DNA of 64,000 bases. It comes from Thermodesulforhabdus norvegica. Lineage in GTDB: Bacteria > Desulfobacterota > Syntrophobacteria > Syntrophobacterales > Thermodesulforhabdaceae. This document shows, piece by piece, positions 42,572-51,245 of this stretch (position 1 is its first letter; every line of letters starts with the position of its first letter). The stretch lies in contig NZ_FOUU01000002.1 of assembly GCF_900114975.1 (NCBI RefSeq), forward strand, positions 232,649 to 296,648, read 5' to 3'. The notes below the pieces were generated by a model. It was given only the letters and a program-made list of their open reading frames with translations. It was not told where the DNA came from and did no database searches. Position numbers and translations under genes: made by a program.

Positions 42572-43183
42572 CTATCCTATAAGCATATCCAGTAGATAAT
42601 CACCGATTCTCCAGACGTACTCAAATCCGAAATATGAACCCGCCTTGTAGCACCAGGCTGTGTAAAGGGTAAACAGAACCATTGCAGTTAATTCCGCCCG
42701 CCTGCCGAAGTCGTATTGAAAACCGGCAAAGATTCCTCTCCCCAGACTGAACGGAGGGATCGGGATTGTTATGTTGGCAACGGCCACGTAAAGGTTAATC
42801 TTCATCGCCAGATTGAAGACCGTTGAGGGCAGCAAAAGCACGTAGAGAGTTGAGATAATCCCGGCAAGGGCCACATTTCCCACCGAACCGGCAATATAGA
42901 AAATCACCGTATAAAGAAAGGGCTTTTCGAAGGTTATGTCCGGAAGTGGGTAAGGTCGGGTCCAGGACCACCCGGTGAGTAGGAACATGGGTATGCCCAG
43001 CGGATCTATAAACTGAAATGGTTGAGGGAACCCTTCGCGGTTTTTGTCCTGCTTGTGAGGGGGTACAAGTAATAGCACCGAAAAAAACTGGGCAATTCCG
43101 TGAATACCACAGGCAACAGCAACCGATACGGCCCATCCAAGCCAGGAATCCAGATCCTTCAGCCCCGAAATCATCCACTCCAT
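42572..43183 (-). CDS. Site-2-protease-like membrane protein without catalytic residues
   Basis: 203-residue polytopic protein with five or six hydrophobic segments. The order follows the compact (group III) site-2 protease/M50 fold: first helix, then FQFIDPLGIPMFLLTGWSW and RPYPLP (compare the family's HIDP-G...GWAKPVPV), then NITIPIPPFSLGRGI (compare NLLPIPPLDGGRI). The HExxH zinc motif is replaced by HGIAQ and the third ligand Asp by Ser, so proteolysis is unlikely. ATG 43183 is preferred (AAGGA nine bases upstream). It may act as a membrane chaperone or regulator as other pseudoproteases do; no partner is evident. Confidence 0.65.
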   Translation of the reverse strand: MEWMISGLKDLDSWLGWAVSVAVACGIHGIAQFFSVLLLVPPHKQDKNREGFPQPFQFIDPLGIPMFLLTGWSWTRPYPLPDITFEKPFLYTVIFYIAGSVGNVALAGIISTLYVLLLPSTVFNLAMKINLYVAVANITIPIPPFSLGRGIFAGFQYDFGRRAELTAMVLFTLYTAWCYKAGSYFGFEYVWRIGDYLLDMLIG

Positions 43184-43313
43184 GCACAAATCCTTTCAGT
43201 TATCGTGCCGGGAACATCACCGGGCAAACCCAAAAGTAAACTTTACAGGATTGATGATTTGACGATATCCGTTAATATCGAGTTCAGGATACTACAGATG
43301 TAGCCTGGAAGGC

Positions 43314-44315
43314 TCAAGGGCAAAATCTTCCACAATCCCTGCACAGATCGTGTTGCCTGATCTTTTCAAGGTTTTTTCTCCATTCTCTATAGGATGGGCG
43401 ATGCCATATTTCGGATAAGTCTTCGTATTCCAGGTTTCCAAAGCTGACCACATTGGCAGCTTCGTCTCCGGCAGGGTTTTTCAGCGGGATACCAAGATAA
43501 ACACATGGATGTACGGATCCTTCATGGGATACGAACACACTTCGAGTGGCCTTTTCCAGACAACCCCGTCCTTTGTTGAAAGGAGGAAAATTCACGGCGA
43601 TTCTCGGGATGCCGCCGGAACCCGATTCCTCCAATAGTTGCATTAGAATTTCTCTGGCTTTTTCCCGCTTGCCTGTATCGCAGTAAAAGAAGGACTCATT
43701 CTTCAGAGAAGGATGAGGTACATAATTGAGCGTGCTTATGACAACTTCCTGAACCCCCGTTGCCCCGAAGACCGGACCTATACGCCTGAGTTCATCTAAG
43801 GCGGACATGAGAAGCATGTAGGCTATGTGAAGGACGGGGTATCTCCGTCCGAGCCTTTCTTTCTCCCCTGAGATCGCCTCAATGCTTTTCATCACTTTAG
43901 AAAAGGAAGTTCCTTTACGGTAGATATCGTTGATTTCTGAACAACCCGCTACAGAAAAGGCCATCACATCAGGGCCTTCTTCAACAAACTTCTTCGCCCG
44001 ATCGGAAGAAAGCGTCTGACCTGAAGTGGTCGTGCCCACTGTGCACCCTGCCTTTCTGGCCTCACGGACAAAATCAAAAAACATGGGATGGAGCAGCGGC
44101 TCTCCCCACCCCTGAAGGTGAACGAAACCGGTGTATTTAAAGGCTCCGGCAACGGAACCAAAGACCCTGGGGGACATTAGACCTCTTTTCCAGTTTTTCC
44201 CGAAAACCGTCCTGGGGCAGTATACACAGGAGGCCGTACAAACCGACGAAATTTCGATCTGAATCCAGTCAAGGCGGGGGATTCGCCACCTTTTAAGAAA
44301 CTCCGGAATCTTCAT
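43314..44315 (-). CDS. Radical SAM protein with C-terminal Cys cluster
   Basis: 333 residues. The radical SAM cluster motif is CTASCVYC near residue 28, followed by the expected QGWGEPLLHP strand. The C-terminal part has VHPCVYLGIPL and a final CRDCGRFC, a SPASM-like auxiliary Fe-S site. These enzymes generate the 5'-deoxyadenosyl radical and often modify peptides or proteins. ATG 44315 overlaps the hdrA-like stop (ATGA), so it belongs to the Hdr operon; the longer open frame to 44414 is inside hdrA. Possible maturation factor for the operon's Cys-rich protein (inferred). Confidence 0.88.
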   Translation of the reverse strand: MKIPEFLKRWRIPRLDWIQIEISSVCTASCVYCPRTVFGKNWKRGLMSPRVFGSVAGAFKYTGFVHLQGWGEPLLHPMFFDFVREARKAGCTVGTTTSGQTLSSDRAKKFVEEGPDVMAFSVAGCSEINDIYRKGTSFSKVMKSIEAISGEKERLGRRYPVLHIAYMLLMSALDELRRIGPVFGATGVQEVVISTLNYVPHPSLKNESFFYCDTGKREKAREILMQLLEESGSGGIPRIAVNFPPFNKGRGCLEKATRSVFVSHEGSVHPCVYLGIPLKNPAGDEAANVVSFGNLEYEDLSEIWHRPSYREWRKNLEKIRQHDLCRDCGRFCP

Positions 44316-47300
44316 GCCGCCGCCATTGCCGATATCTTGGCCTTTATCTGTAAGTCGGTAAAACATCTGAGGTCTATCGCTTTGGCCGGGCATTCCGCAG
44401 AGCAAATTCCGCATCCCTGACAGATGGCAGGATCTATTTGTGCCGAATAAGTACCGTTAGCCCTTATGGAAGGCGCCCCGTAAGGGCAAACCCTCACGCA
44501 TGTAAGGCAACGACTGCACCTTTTGGGATCGACAACGGCAATCCTACCGCCCGTGATAAGGTAGCGCCGGTTAAGGAATACCACGGCCTTTGCGGCCGAA
44601 GCCTTTGCCTGGTCAGTGCATTCCTCAAGAAACTTGGGCCCCTGGGCGGTCCCGGCAACATAGATTCCCGTTGTGGCCGTATCCACAGGGCGGAGCTTGG
44701 GATGGGCCTCAAGAAAAAAACCGTCCTGATCCAGACCAACCTTAAAAAGTGAAGCCATCTCCCTGTTTGACTCAAGGGGTTCAATTCCTGTACTGAGCAC
44801 CACCAGATCGGCCATTAGCTCTATATTCTCTCCCAGAGACTCATCAAAGACTCTGACCTTCAATCCCTTTTCGCCGGGGACGACCTCGGGTTTTCCATTG
44901 TGGAGGTCATACCTGAAAAACCGCACACCTTTCTCCCGGGCTTTTAAATAGACAAGCTCACGCATACCAAAGGTTCGGATGTCCCGGTAGAGTATCGACA
45001 CATGGACATTGGGGCAGATTTCCTTAAATCTCAGCGCATTGGAAACCGCCGTTGTACAGCAAACTCGACTGCAATAGGGATGCGCCTCATCCCTTGAGCC
45101 CACACACTGAATCATCACTATATGCTTAATTTCGTTAAGAACCTCTTGGTCTTCCTCGAACAGCATTCTCTGAAATTCTCCCTGAGTTACAACGCCCGGG
45201 TGAGTTCCTCTCAGATACTCAGAGCCTTCGTATTCTCTTGCCCCTGTGGCGATGATGACGGCTCCGTGTTCAACGGTAATCCTTTCGTAAACCTTTCCGG
45301 AATCGTCAACTTTCCCCAGAGTCGTAAGAAAACGGCCCGGGTGCCCCTCGGACCTCAGAACCCGGGTTGAAAGACAAAGGGTTATCTTCTCATGGCCCGT
45401 TACTTCCTCCTCAAGCCGCTTTAACACATCTCTTATTGAAATACCCGAGGGATGGAAGAATAGTCTGTCAACGGCATATCCGCCGAGATGGGACTTTTCT
45501 TCCACCAGCACGACTTCAAAACCGGCCTTAGCGACCGCCAGTGCGGCCGTCATCCCTGACGGCCCGCCCCCTACCACGAGAACCTTCTGCGCTATGGGTA
45601 TGCGTATTTCCCTTATGGGTTCGAGGTAATGTGTCTTCGCAACGGCCATTCTGACGAGGTCCATGGCCTTTCTGGTTGCGCCCCCCGGATCGTCAGAGTG
45701 AACCCATGAACACTGATCCCGTATGTTGGCCATTTCGAGAAGGTAGGGGTTTAACCCCGCCGATGCCAGAGCCTTTTGAAACAGCGGTTCGTGGGTTCTG
45801 GGGGAACAGGAAGCAACCACAACACGGTTGATGGCCTTCCGGGCTATGGTTTCGGCAATATGACGGGTTCCGTCACCCGCACAGGCAAAGAGCAGATCTG
45901 TTGCGTGGACAACTCCGGGAAGCCTTCCTGCGTATTCCGCAACGGCCTTTACGTCCACAACCCCCGCTATGTTGGTGCCGCAGTGGCATATAAAAACGCC
46001 TATTCTGGGGGGGTCTAGAGGTATTGAAGAAAAGAGTGTTCCCCCTTCTTCACTATAATCGACGGCCGGTGCGCCAAGAAGTTCCATGAGGCCGCCGGCG
46101 GCCGAAGATGCCTGAACGACCGATTCCGGAATGTCTTTGGGTGCTTCGGAAACTCCGCAAACGGTTACTCCGGGAAATTCCGGAAGGGTGGTGGGGCTTA
46201 AAGGATCTGTGTTCACGAAACCATAACCGTCAAGAGGAAGATCCAGGCGGCTGCCTGAATCTTTATGATTGGGTTCGAGCCCAACGGATAGGACCACCAG
46301 GTCGAATTTTTCTGTCTTCACGGAAGGATTGGCCGGATTTTCGGTGTCGTCCGCGTAGGTGATTTCCAGGCATCGGTCTTCGGGGGTTTCAATGATCCTC
46401 GACACTGCACTTCTTATGAACCGGACCCCCTGCCCACGAGCTCGCTCGTAGTAACTTTCAAATCCCTTGCCCACAGCGCGGATGTCTATAAAAAATATCG
46501 CAGTTTCCACTTCGGGATGGTGTTCTTTTGTAATAAGCGCCTGCTTTATTGCGTACATACAGCATACGGCCGAGCAATATTCGCGGCCGATTGCCCTATC
46601 CCGGGATCCCACACACTGAATCCAGGCTATACGCCTGGGGGCTTTTCCGTCTCCGGGTCGAACTATCTGCCCGCCCGTCGGACCGGAAGCCGCAAGCAGT
46701 CGTTCGTATTCAAGGCTTGTGACCACATTTGCATAGCGACCGTAGCCGTATTCCGGTTTTACGGATGCATCAAAGGTCTTATAACCTGTAGCGACCACAA
46801 TGCCTCCGACGGAGAGCTTCCTTTCTTCAACGGCCATGTCCGGATCGACGGCTCCGGCAAGACAAACATCTTCGCATCTGTGACATTCACTGCATATTCC
46901 ACAATTCAGACAGCGACCGGCTTCTGCAAGAACATCAGTCTCGGATGGAGAACCCGTCACCTCATCGAACCCCTTGATCCTCTCGCCGGCAGGGATACGG
47001 GGCAGTACCAGCCTCTTCGTTGTTGAAGACCCTGGAATTCTTGCCGATGAGGGTTTTTCTGCAACCGAAAGGTTGCGTTTTCTCCCGGCCCTGAGATCAA
47101 CTCCTCTGATAAACCGATCGACCGATACGGCCGCTTCCTTCCCGGTTCCCACAGCCTGAACGACCGATGAAGGCCCGAGAACCACATCACCTGCTGCAAA
47201 CACGCCGGGAACGGAAGTCTCGTAAGTGATAGGATCGACTATGACGGTTCCCCAGCGAGACAAAGCGGGCCGATATTCGGGTGACTCCAGTTCAAAAGGG

Positions 47301-48796
47301 CTCGTGTCGGTACGTTGCCCTATGGCCACGAAGACGGTGTCGGCCGGTACCGTAAAAAATTCTCCTTCAACCGGTATCGGCCTTCTCCGGCCGCTTTCAT
47401 CGGGCGGCCCAAGGGACATTTTTATACACCTGACTCCGGAAACTTTACCGTTATGACCTTCTATCCCCACTATTCCCGTAAGGTACCTTATCGAGACGCC
47501 TTCTTCCAGTGCATTGGTAACCTCTTCCGGCGTGGCCGGAAGCTCCGCCTCGCTTCGCCGATAGAGTACGGTGACTTCCGAAGCTCCGAGACGCCTGGCA
47601 ACTCTTGCTACGTCAAAGGCAACGTTTCCGCCACCGATAACGGCAACTCGCTTTCCTGGGTCGAAGTCAATCTTTCCTTCAAGGCGGTGAAAAACACGGA
47701 GAAAACCTATTGCCGGGATTACGCCCTTGAGATTTTCCCCCGGAACGTTGAGGTTCAAAGGCTTCTGGGCACCTGTTGCAATGATAACGGCGTCGAACCC
47801 TTTTTCTTTTAGTGACCCGATGGTAAAATCCTTCCCCCAAACTTTGCCCGTCTGTAAATCAATGCCGAGTTTCATTATGATTTCAATTTCCTTTTCCACC
47901 ACCCTGCGGGGCAGTCGGAAACCGGGGATACCGTAGGTCATAAGACCACCGGGTCGATCCATGGCCTCAAAAACCGAAACCCTGTAGCCTTCGACGGCGA
48001 GATAATAGGCTGCAGTAAGGCCCGCCGGACCGCTTCCGATTATGGCAACACGTTCTTTTCTGTCAGACTTCCGTTCCGGAATGTAAGGGTTTTCCGAAAA
48101 AAGGTCGAGGTCCGCCACGAACCTTTTAAGGGCTTCTATCGCTATGGGTTCGTCCACTTCACCTCTATAGCAGGCCTTTTCGCAGGGATGGTGACACACC
48201 CTGCCGCATACGGCCGCAAAGGGGTTGTCTTTTTTTATGAGCCTCAGAGCCTCCTCGTAGCGCCTTTTTCCGATAAGTGCCAAGTATCCCTGCACGCTGA
48301 TCCCGGCAGGGCATGCGGCTCTGCACGGTGCAATTCCGGCCTTATCTATGGCAAAGGCGGAAGGTACGGCCTGGGGATAATGTCGGTATATGGCTCTGCG
48401 GCTGTTTAGCCCCAGGTTGAAATCGGCGGGTAGCTCTACCGGGCACACCTTTGAGCATTCTCCACAGGCGGTACAACGGTCCTCAAGGACAAAGCGGGGA
48501 TATTTCCTTACCGTAAGGGTGAAATTGCCGGGTTTACCTTCCAGCCGGATAACCTCACACCGCGTGAGGATTTCCACATTGGGATGAGCTCCTACCTCCA
48601 GAAGCTTTGGAGAAAGCATACAGGTAGAACAATCGTTGGTAGGGAATGTCTTATCCAGGCGGGCCATATTGCCGCCTATACTTATGTCCCGTTCTATCAG
48701 ATAGACGTGATAACCCGCTTCGGCCAGATCAAGGGCGGCCTGAATGCCGGCAATCCCACCGCCTATAACGGCCACCCTGACCCTCTCTTCGGCCAT
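44312..48796 (-). CDS. hdrA: HdrA-GltD-HdrA fusion flavoprotein
   Basis: 1494-residue soluble flavoprotein. Module 1 is HdrA-like (VAVIGGGIAGIQAALDLAEA; NDCSTCMLSPKLLEVGAHPN). Inserted within it (about 165-590) is a complete GltD/NfnB-like NAD(P)H unit: CRAACPAGISVQGYLALI, a VAIIGSGPAGLTAAYYLA FAD site and the AVIGGGNVAFDVARVARRLG nucleotide site. HdrA module 1 then resumes (CLNCGICSECHRC, WIQCVGSRD). Module 2 is a second HdrA: VFICHCGTNIAGVVD, VVVASCSPRTHEPLF, VLVVGGGPSGMTAALAVAKA, IQCVGSRDEAHPYCSRVCC. Two C-terminal 4Fe-4S motifs end it (CSRCLTCVRVCPYG, CQGCGICSAECPAKA). It probably transfers electrons between NAD(P)H and the HdrBC subunits, possibly with bifurcation. Confidence 0.93.
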   Translation of the reverse strand: MAEERVRVAVIGGGIAGIQAALDLAEAGYHVYLIERDISIGGNMARLDKTFPTNDCSTCMLSPKLLEVGAHPNVEILTRCEVIRLEGKPGNFTLTVRKYPRFVLEDRCTACGECSKVCPVELPADFNLGLNSRRAIYRHYPQAVPSAFAIDKAGIAPCRAACPAGISVQGYLALIGKRRYEEALRLIKKDNPFAAVCGRVCHHPCEKACYRGEVDEPIAIEALKRFVADLDLFSENPYIPERKSDRKERVAIIGSGPAGLTAAYYLAVEGYRVSVFEAMDRPGGLMTYGIPGFRLPRRVVEKEIEIIMKLGIDLQTGKVWGKDFTIGSLKEKGFDAVIIATGAQKPLNLNVPGENLKGVIPAIGFLRVFHRLEGKIDFDPGKRVAVIGGGNVAFDVARVARRLGASEVTVLYRRSEAELPATPEEVTNALEEGVSIRYLTGIVGIEGHNGKVSGVRCIKMSLGPPDESGRRRPIPVEGEFFTVPADTVFVAIGQRTDTSPFELESPEYRPALSRWGTVIVDPITYETSVPGVFAAGDVVLGPSSVVQAVGTGKEAAVSVDRFIRGVDLRAGRKRNLSVAEKPSSARIPGSSTTKRLVLPRIPAGERIKGFDEVTGSPSETDVLAEAGRCLNCGICSECHRCEDVCLAGAVDPDMAVEERKLSVGGIVVATGYKTFDASVKPEYGYGRYANVVTSLEYERLLAASGPTGGQIVRPGDGKAPRRIAWIQCVGSRDRAIGREYCSAVCCMYAIKQALITKEHHPEVETAIFFIDIRAVGKGFESYYERARGQGVRFIRSAVSRIIETPEDRCLEITYADDTENPANPSVKTEKFDLVVLSVGLEPNHKDSGSRLDLPLDGYGFVNTDPLSPTTLPEFPGVTVCGVSEAPKDIPESVVQASSAAGGLMELLGAPAVDYSEEGGTLFSSIPLDPPRIGVFICHCGTNIAGVVDVKAVAEYAGRLPGVVHATDLLFACAGDGTRHIAETIARKAINRVVVASCSPRTHEPLFQKALASAGLNPYLLEMANIRDQCSWVHSDDPGGATRKAMDLVRMAVAKTHYLEPIREIRIPIAQKVLVVGGGPSGMTAALAVAKAGFEVVLVEEKSHLGGYAVDRLFFHPSGISIRDVLKRLEEEVTGHEKITLCLSTRVLRSEGHPGRFLTTLGKVDDSGKVYERITVEHGAVIIATGAREYEGSEYLRGTHPGVVTQGEFQRMLFEEDQEVLNEIKHIVMIQCVGSRDEAHPYCSRVCCTTAVSNALRFKEICPNVHVSILYRDIRTFGMRELVYLKAREKGVRFFRYDLHNGKPEVVPGEKGLKVRVFDESLGENIELMADLVVLSTGIEPLESNREMASLFKVGLDQDGFFLEAHPKLRPVDTATTGIYVAGTAQGPKFLEECTDQAKASAAKAVVFLNRRYLITGGRIAVVDPKRCSRCLTCVRVCPYGAPSIRANGTYSAQIDPAICQGCGICSAECPAKAIDLRCFTDLQIKAKISAMAAA

Positions 48797-48801
48797 AGGA
48801 A

Positions 48802-49659
48802 CTACCTCCCGGAGAAAATGCGGCTGATTAAAGGCGATGGATCCACAAAGTGGCCCTTAAAGTCGGCTTCCTCTTTTTCTCCAGAAGCGAGGTTTATCAG
48901 CTCTGTTACGTAAAGTACGGGAATAGGATGCGACAATGCCGATTTGCGCGTCAGATTTTCCTGAAACATGTCCAGGTTTGCCTGACACATCTGGCAGGAC
49001 ACCACAATGCAATCCGCCCCCCACGCAACTGCGGCATCGTAGAGGTGCTTCACCAGCGTTTCTACCAGTTCCGGCCTGGGAACGGCGTGGCCTGCACCGC
49101 AACAGTCGGTTTTTTGAGGCCACTCCACAGGTTCGGCCTCCAGAACGGATAGAACTCTTTCGAGAGACGATGGGTTTTCCGGTTCGGGGCAATCCGTAAT
49201 TGAGGGAGGGCGGGCTGTCAGGCAACCGTAATAACAGACGGCCCTGAGTCCTTTGATAGGTCTGGTTACCAGCCTTCTTATTTTTTCAAGAACTTCGGGA
49301 AGTGCCAGGAAAGATGCGATGTCGTAAACCCTGATGGAACCCGAATAGCCGTAATGCTTTGCAAGATCTTCGGAACCAAGGATCTTCTTCTCCGCCGATT
49401 TTAGATTGTGAAAACAGAGTGCACAGGGTACCAGAAGATCACGCCCCGCTTTTTCGGCAATGACCAGGTTGAAGGCCGAAAGCCTGAAAGCAAGCTCTCT
49501 GTCAAGGCTGTGTGCGGCACTTGCTCCACAGCAGGTCCAGTTTTCGAGTTCTTCCAGACTTATACCGAGGTGACGGAAAGCCTTTTCGATGGATTTTCGG
49601 TAATCTCTGGCCGTTCCCTCCAGAGAGCAGCCCGGATAAAAGCTCAGGCTTCTGATCAA
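48802..49659 (-). CDS. hdrB: HdrB-like subunit (CCG domains)
   Basis: 285 residues with two CCG domains that bind the noncubane iron-sulfur clusters of heterodisulfide-reductase-type enzymes. The first has YPGCSLEGTARDY, WTCCGASAAHS and PCALCFHNL. The second has CYYGCLTARPP, DCCGAGHAVPRPELV and SCQMCQANL. This is the full-length form, not a truncated one. It lies between hdrC and the HdrA fusion, so these three make a canonical HdrABC core. The physiological disulfide or thiol substrate is unknown; CoM-S-S-CoB is unlikely in a bacterium. Confidence 0.93.
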   Translation of the reverse strand: MIRSLSFYPGCSLEGTARDYRKSIEKAFRHLGISLEELENWTCCGASAAHSLDRELAFRLSAFNLVIAEKAGRDLLVPCALCFHNLKSAEKKILGSEDLAKHYGYSGSIRVYDIASFLALPEVLEKIRRLVTRPIKGLRAVCYYGCLTARPPSITDCPEPENPSSLERVLSVLEAEPVEWPQKTDCCGAGHAVPRPELVETLVKHLYDAAVAWGADCIVVSCQMCQANLDMFQENLTRKSALSHPIPVLYVTELINLASGEKEEADFKGHFVDPSPLISRIFSGR

Positions 49660-49670
49660 TTCCTGACTCC

Positions 49671-50192
49671 TTAAAGGCTCAAGGGTCTCTTTTTCGGGGG
49701 AAGAAGTTGCATTCGCCCGTGTTTCACAAGGAAAAAGCCCTTCCGGAAATCTTCCCGGAGCGTGCCGTCTCTTAACTTCTTCTTTATGAACTTAAGTGAA
49801 TACTTCCCGATTACGGCAGGCTCGTAAATCCTCCCTCTGGATACGGCGTCATCCAGAAAAAACCTGTGAAAGGCATACAGGTCGCCACACTCGGGATGGA
49901 CTGCCTCCAGTTCTGCCGCAAGATGCTTTAACTCGTCGATTATTCCGGCAATGTCTATCCCGTTGGGGCACCGGGTGGTGCAGGTCTGACAGGAAGAGCA
50001 AATCCAGAGGGCTCTGCTTTTCAGGACCTTTTCTTCCAGCCCGAGGACCACAAGCCGTATGATCCTGTCCGGGGGAACGTCCATTGCGAAGGCAAGAGGG
50101 CAACCGGCCGTGCACTTCCGACACTGGTAACAGAGGGTCACTTTCTGCCCGAAGCCCTCGGGTATCCTTTCTGCAAATTCGTAATTCGTCAT
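49671..50192 (-). CDS. hdrC: HdrC-like ferredoxin subunit
   Basis: 173-residue protein with two 4Fe-4S motifs, CYQCRKCTAGCPLAFAMD and CSSCQTCTTRCPNGID, in the spacing used by HdrC to wire HdrA to HdrB. The remainder is helical and ends with a basic tail. Its ATG overlaps the stop of the GcvH-like gene (ATGA), and hdrB starts 12 bases after its stop. Confidence 0.93.
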   Translation of the reverse strand: MTNYEFAERIPEGFGQKVTLCYQCRKCTAGCPLAFAMDVPPDRIIRLVVLGLEEKVLKSRALWICSSCQTCTTRCPNGIDIAGIIDELKHLAAELEAVHPECGDLYAFHRFFLDDAVSRGRIYEPAVIGKYSLKFIKKKLRDGTLREDFRKGFFLVKHGRMQLLPPKKRPLSL

Positions 50193-51085
50193 GACTGCTT
50201 TATGAGAAAGGTTTCAACAAGGCGATCCCAACCTATCTGTTTGAGATTCCCGTATATGTCTTCGACACGCTCGCCTCCGGTTGCGGCAAGTGACATTCCG
50301 TAAGTATCGGCCACCAGCTCGTCTAAAACGCGAACTTCTCCCGCCATCCAGCCTGTAGCCCGGTCGAAATCAAGAAGCCGATCAAGAGACTTTGTTGAAT
50401 TTTCCGGCTCGATCATGAGCAACCAGCCTTCTCCGTAGGGGTCTCGTTTGGCCTCGTCGGGCATTTCCAGCGCCCGATAGTTGCGGGCTACCACAACACC
50501 CTTCACCGGAGCGGCAAGAGGGGCTATCTTTTCTTCTCGCCTGGCCGTCCACCCGGGGAAACGATCTCCTATACGGGACCCGATTTCCGGCAACCGAATT
50601 TCCGTCAGAAAACCCAGAAGCTTCCACGCGAAGTCGTCCATGCCAACCCTCATAAGGCCTCCGTATTCACAGCGGGCCCAGGTGTGACAGGGGTGATAGT
50701 AGTAGTCTGCCGCCAGAATAAAACCGGATACGTTGACCTTCGCCACAGGATCGAAAAAGGAAGAAGTATGATAGGCCTCCATAAGTTGATCGAATTCACA
50801 GCGGGCGCAATCATAGGCGTTTGCACAGTTCCGAAGGGGTACGTCCCCTGTTAACATGTACCTGCAAAACTTTTCTCCATGGGCCTTACGGAGAAGCTCT
50901 TCACGCCATGTCCTTCCGTGGCTGTTCCTGCTTATTGCTTCCCGCATTGCCCGATCAAAGGCGCAGGTCGTGCAATCATAACCGTTGTGGCATATCTTGA
51001 AGTTAACCACACCGGCCTTCATCCACACACACTGCTCTTCCTTAATCCCAAATACAACCTTTCTCTTTTTCGTGCGCCCAGCCAT
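50189..51085 (-). CDS. GcvH-like protein with N-terminal cysteine repeats
   Basis: 298 residues from ATG 51085 (GGGAGG seven bases upstream). The C-terminal half matches the glycine-cleavage H-protein fold: HTWARCEYGGLMRVGMDDFA, TEIRLPEIGSRI, PLAAPVKGVVVARN and DPYGEGWLLMIEP. By counting from PE(V/I)G to PV-x-G, the lipoyl-lysine position is Glu with Lys one place later, so lipoylation is doubtful. The N-terminal half has two copies of CxNxYDCxxCxFD (CHNGYDCTTCAFDRAM and CANAYDCARCEFDQLM). First gene of the Hdr operon, 40 bases after a sigma-54 promoter. Likely an electron or thiol carrier for HdrABC (inferred). Confidence 0.85.
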   Translation of the reverse strand: MAGRTKKRKVVFGIKEEQCVWMKAGVVNFKICHNGYDCTTCAFDRAMREAISRNSHGRTWREELLRKAHGEKFCRYMLTGDVPLRNCANAYDCARCEFDQLMEAYHTSSFFDPVAKVNVSGFILAADYYYHPCHTWARCEYGGLMRVGMDDFAWKLLGFLTEIRLPEIGSRIGDRFPGWTARREEKIAPLAAPVKGVVVARNYRALEMPDEAKRDPYGEGWLLMIEPENSTKSLDRLLDFDRATGWMAGEVRVLDELVADTYGMSLAATGGERVEDIYGNLKQIGWDRLVETFLIKQS

Positions 51086-51124
51086 TTTGATGCCTCCCTG
51101 CAATAAAGGGTTGCTACTATTTTA

Positions 51125-51140
51125 AGCAATATTGGTGCCA
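51125..51140 (-). promoter_or_regulatory. Sigma-54 promoter for the Hdr operon
   Basis: On the minus strand: TGGCACCAATATTGCT. It has perfect TGGCAC and TTGCT elements with the ten-base GG/GC spacing, the best match in the window. The predicted transcript starts about 30 bases before the GcvH-like gene. Confidence 0.85.
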
Positions 51141-51171
51141 GAGGCTACAGGAAAGAAAAACGAAGAAATCT

Positions 51172-51229
51172 TCAACGTGTCGTCATTCTCTGTTGACCAG
51201 ATTTGCACATCGGTGTTTAAAAAATCAAC
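51172..51229. promoter_or_regulatory. Possible activator half-sites upstream of the Hdr promoter
   Basis: TCAAC (51172-51176), GTTGA (51192-51196) and TCAAC (51225-51229) form overlapping inverted repeats 32 to 90 bases upstream of the Hdr promoter. Short five-base matches are weak evidence alone; the location is right for an enhancer. Confidence 0.3.
51193..51221 (+). promoter_or_regulatory. Sigma-70-type promoter for the Rossmann-domain kinase
   Basis: TTGACC (51193-51198) and TTTAAA (51216-51221) are separated by 17 bases and would start transcription near 51228, just before the GGGGG ribosome site and ATG 51246. This would give constitutive expression of the sensor pair while its presumed target is sigma-54 controlled. 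Confidence 0.5.
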
Positions 51230-51245
51230 AACAGGGGGTGCAAAG

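Noticed and set aside
43237-43280. GTAAACTTTAC palindrome and CGATAT/ATATCG repeat as a regulatory site of the TGTAAA regulon
   Set aside because: The arms are short and no sigma-54 promoter was found nearby; similarity to the palindrome at 24677 is only partial.
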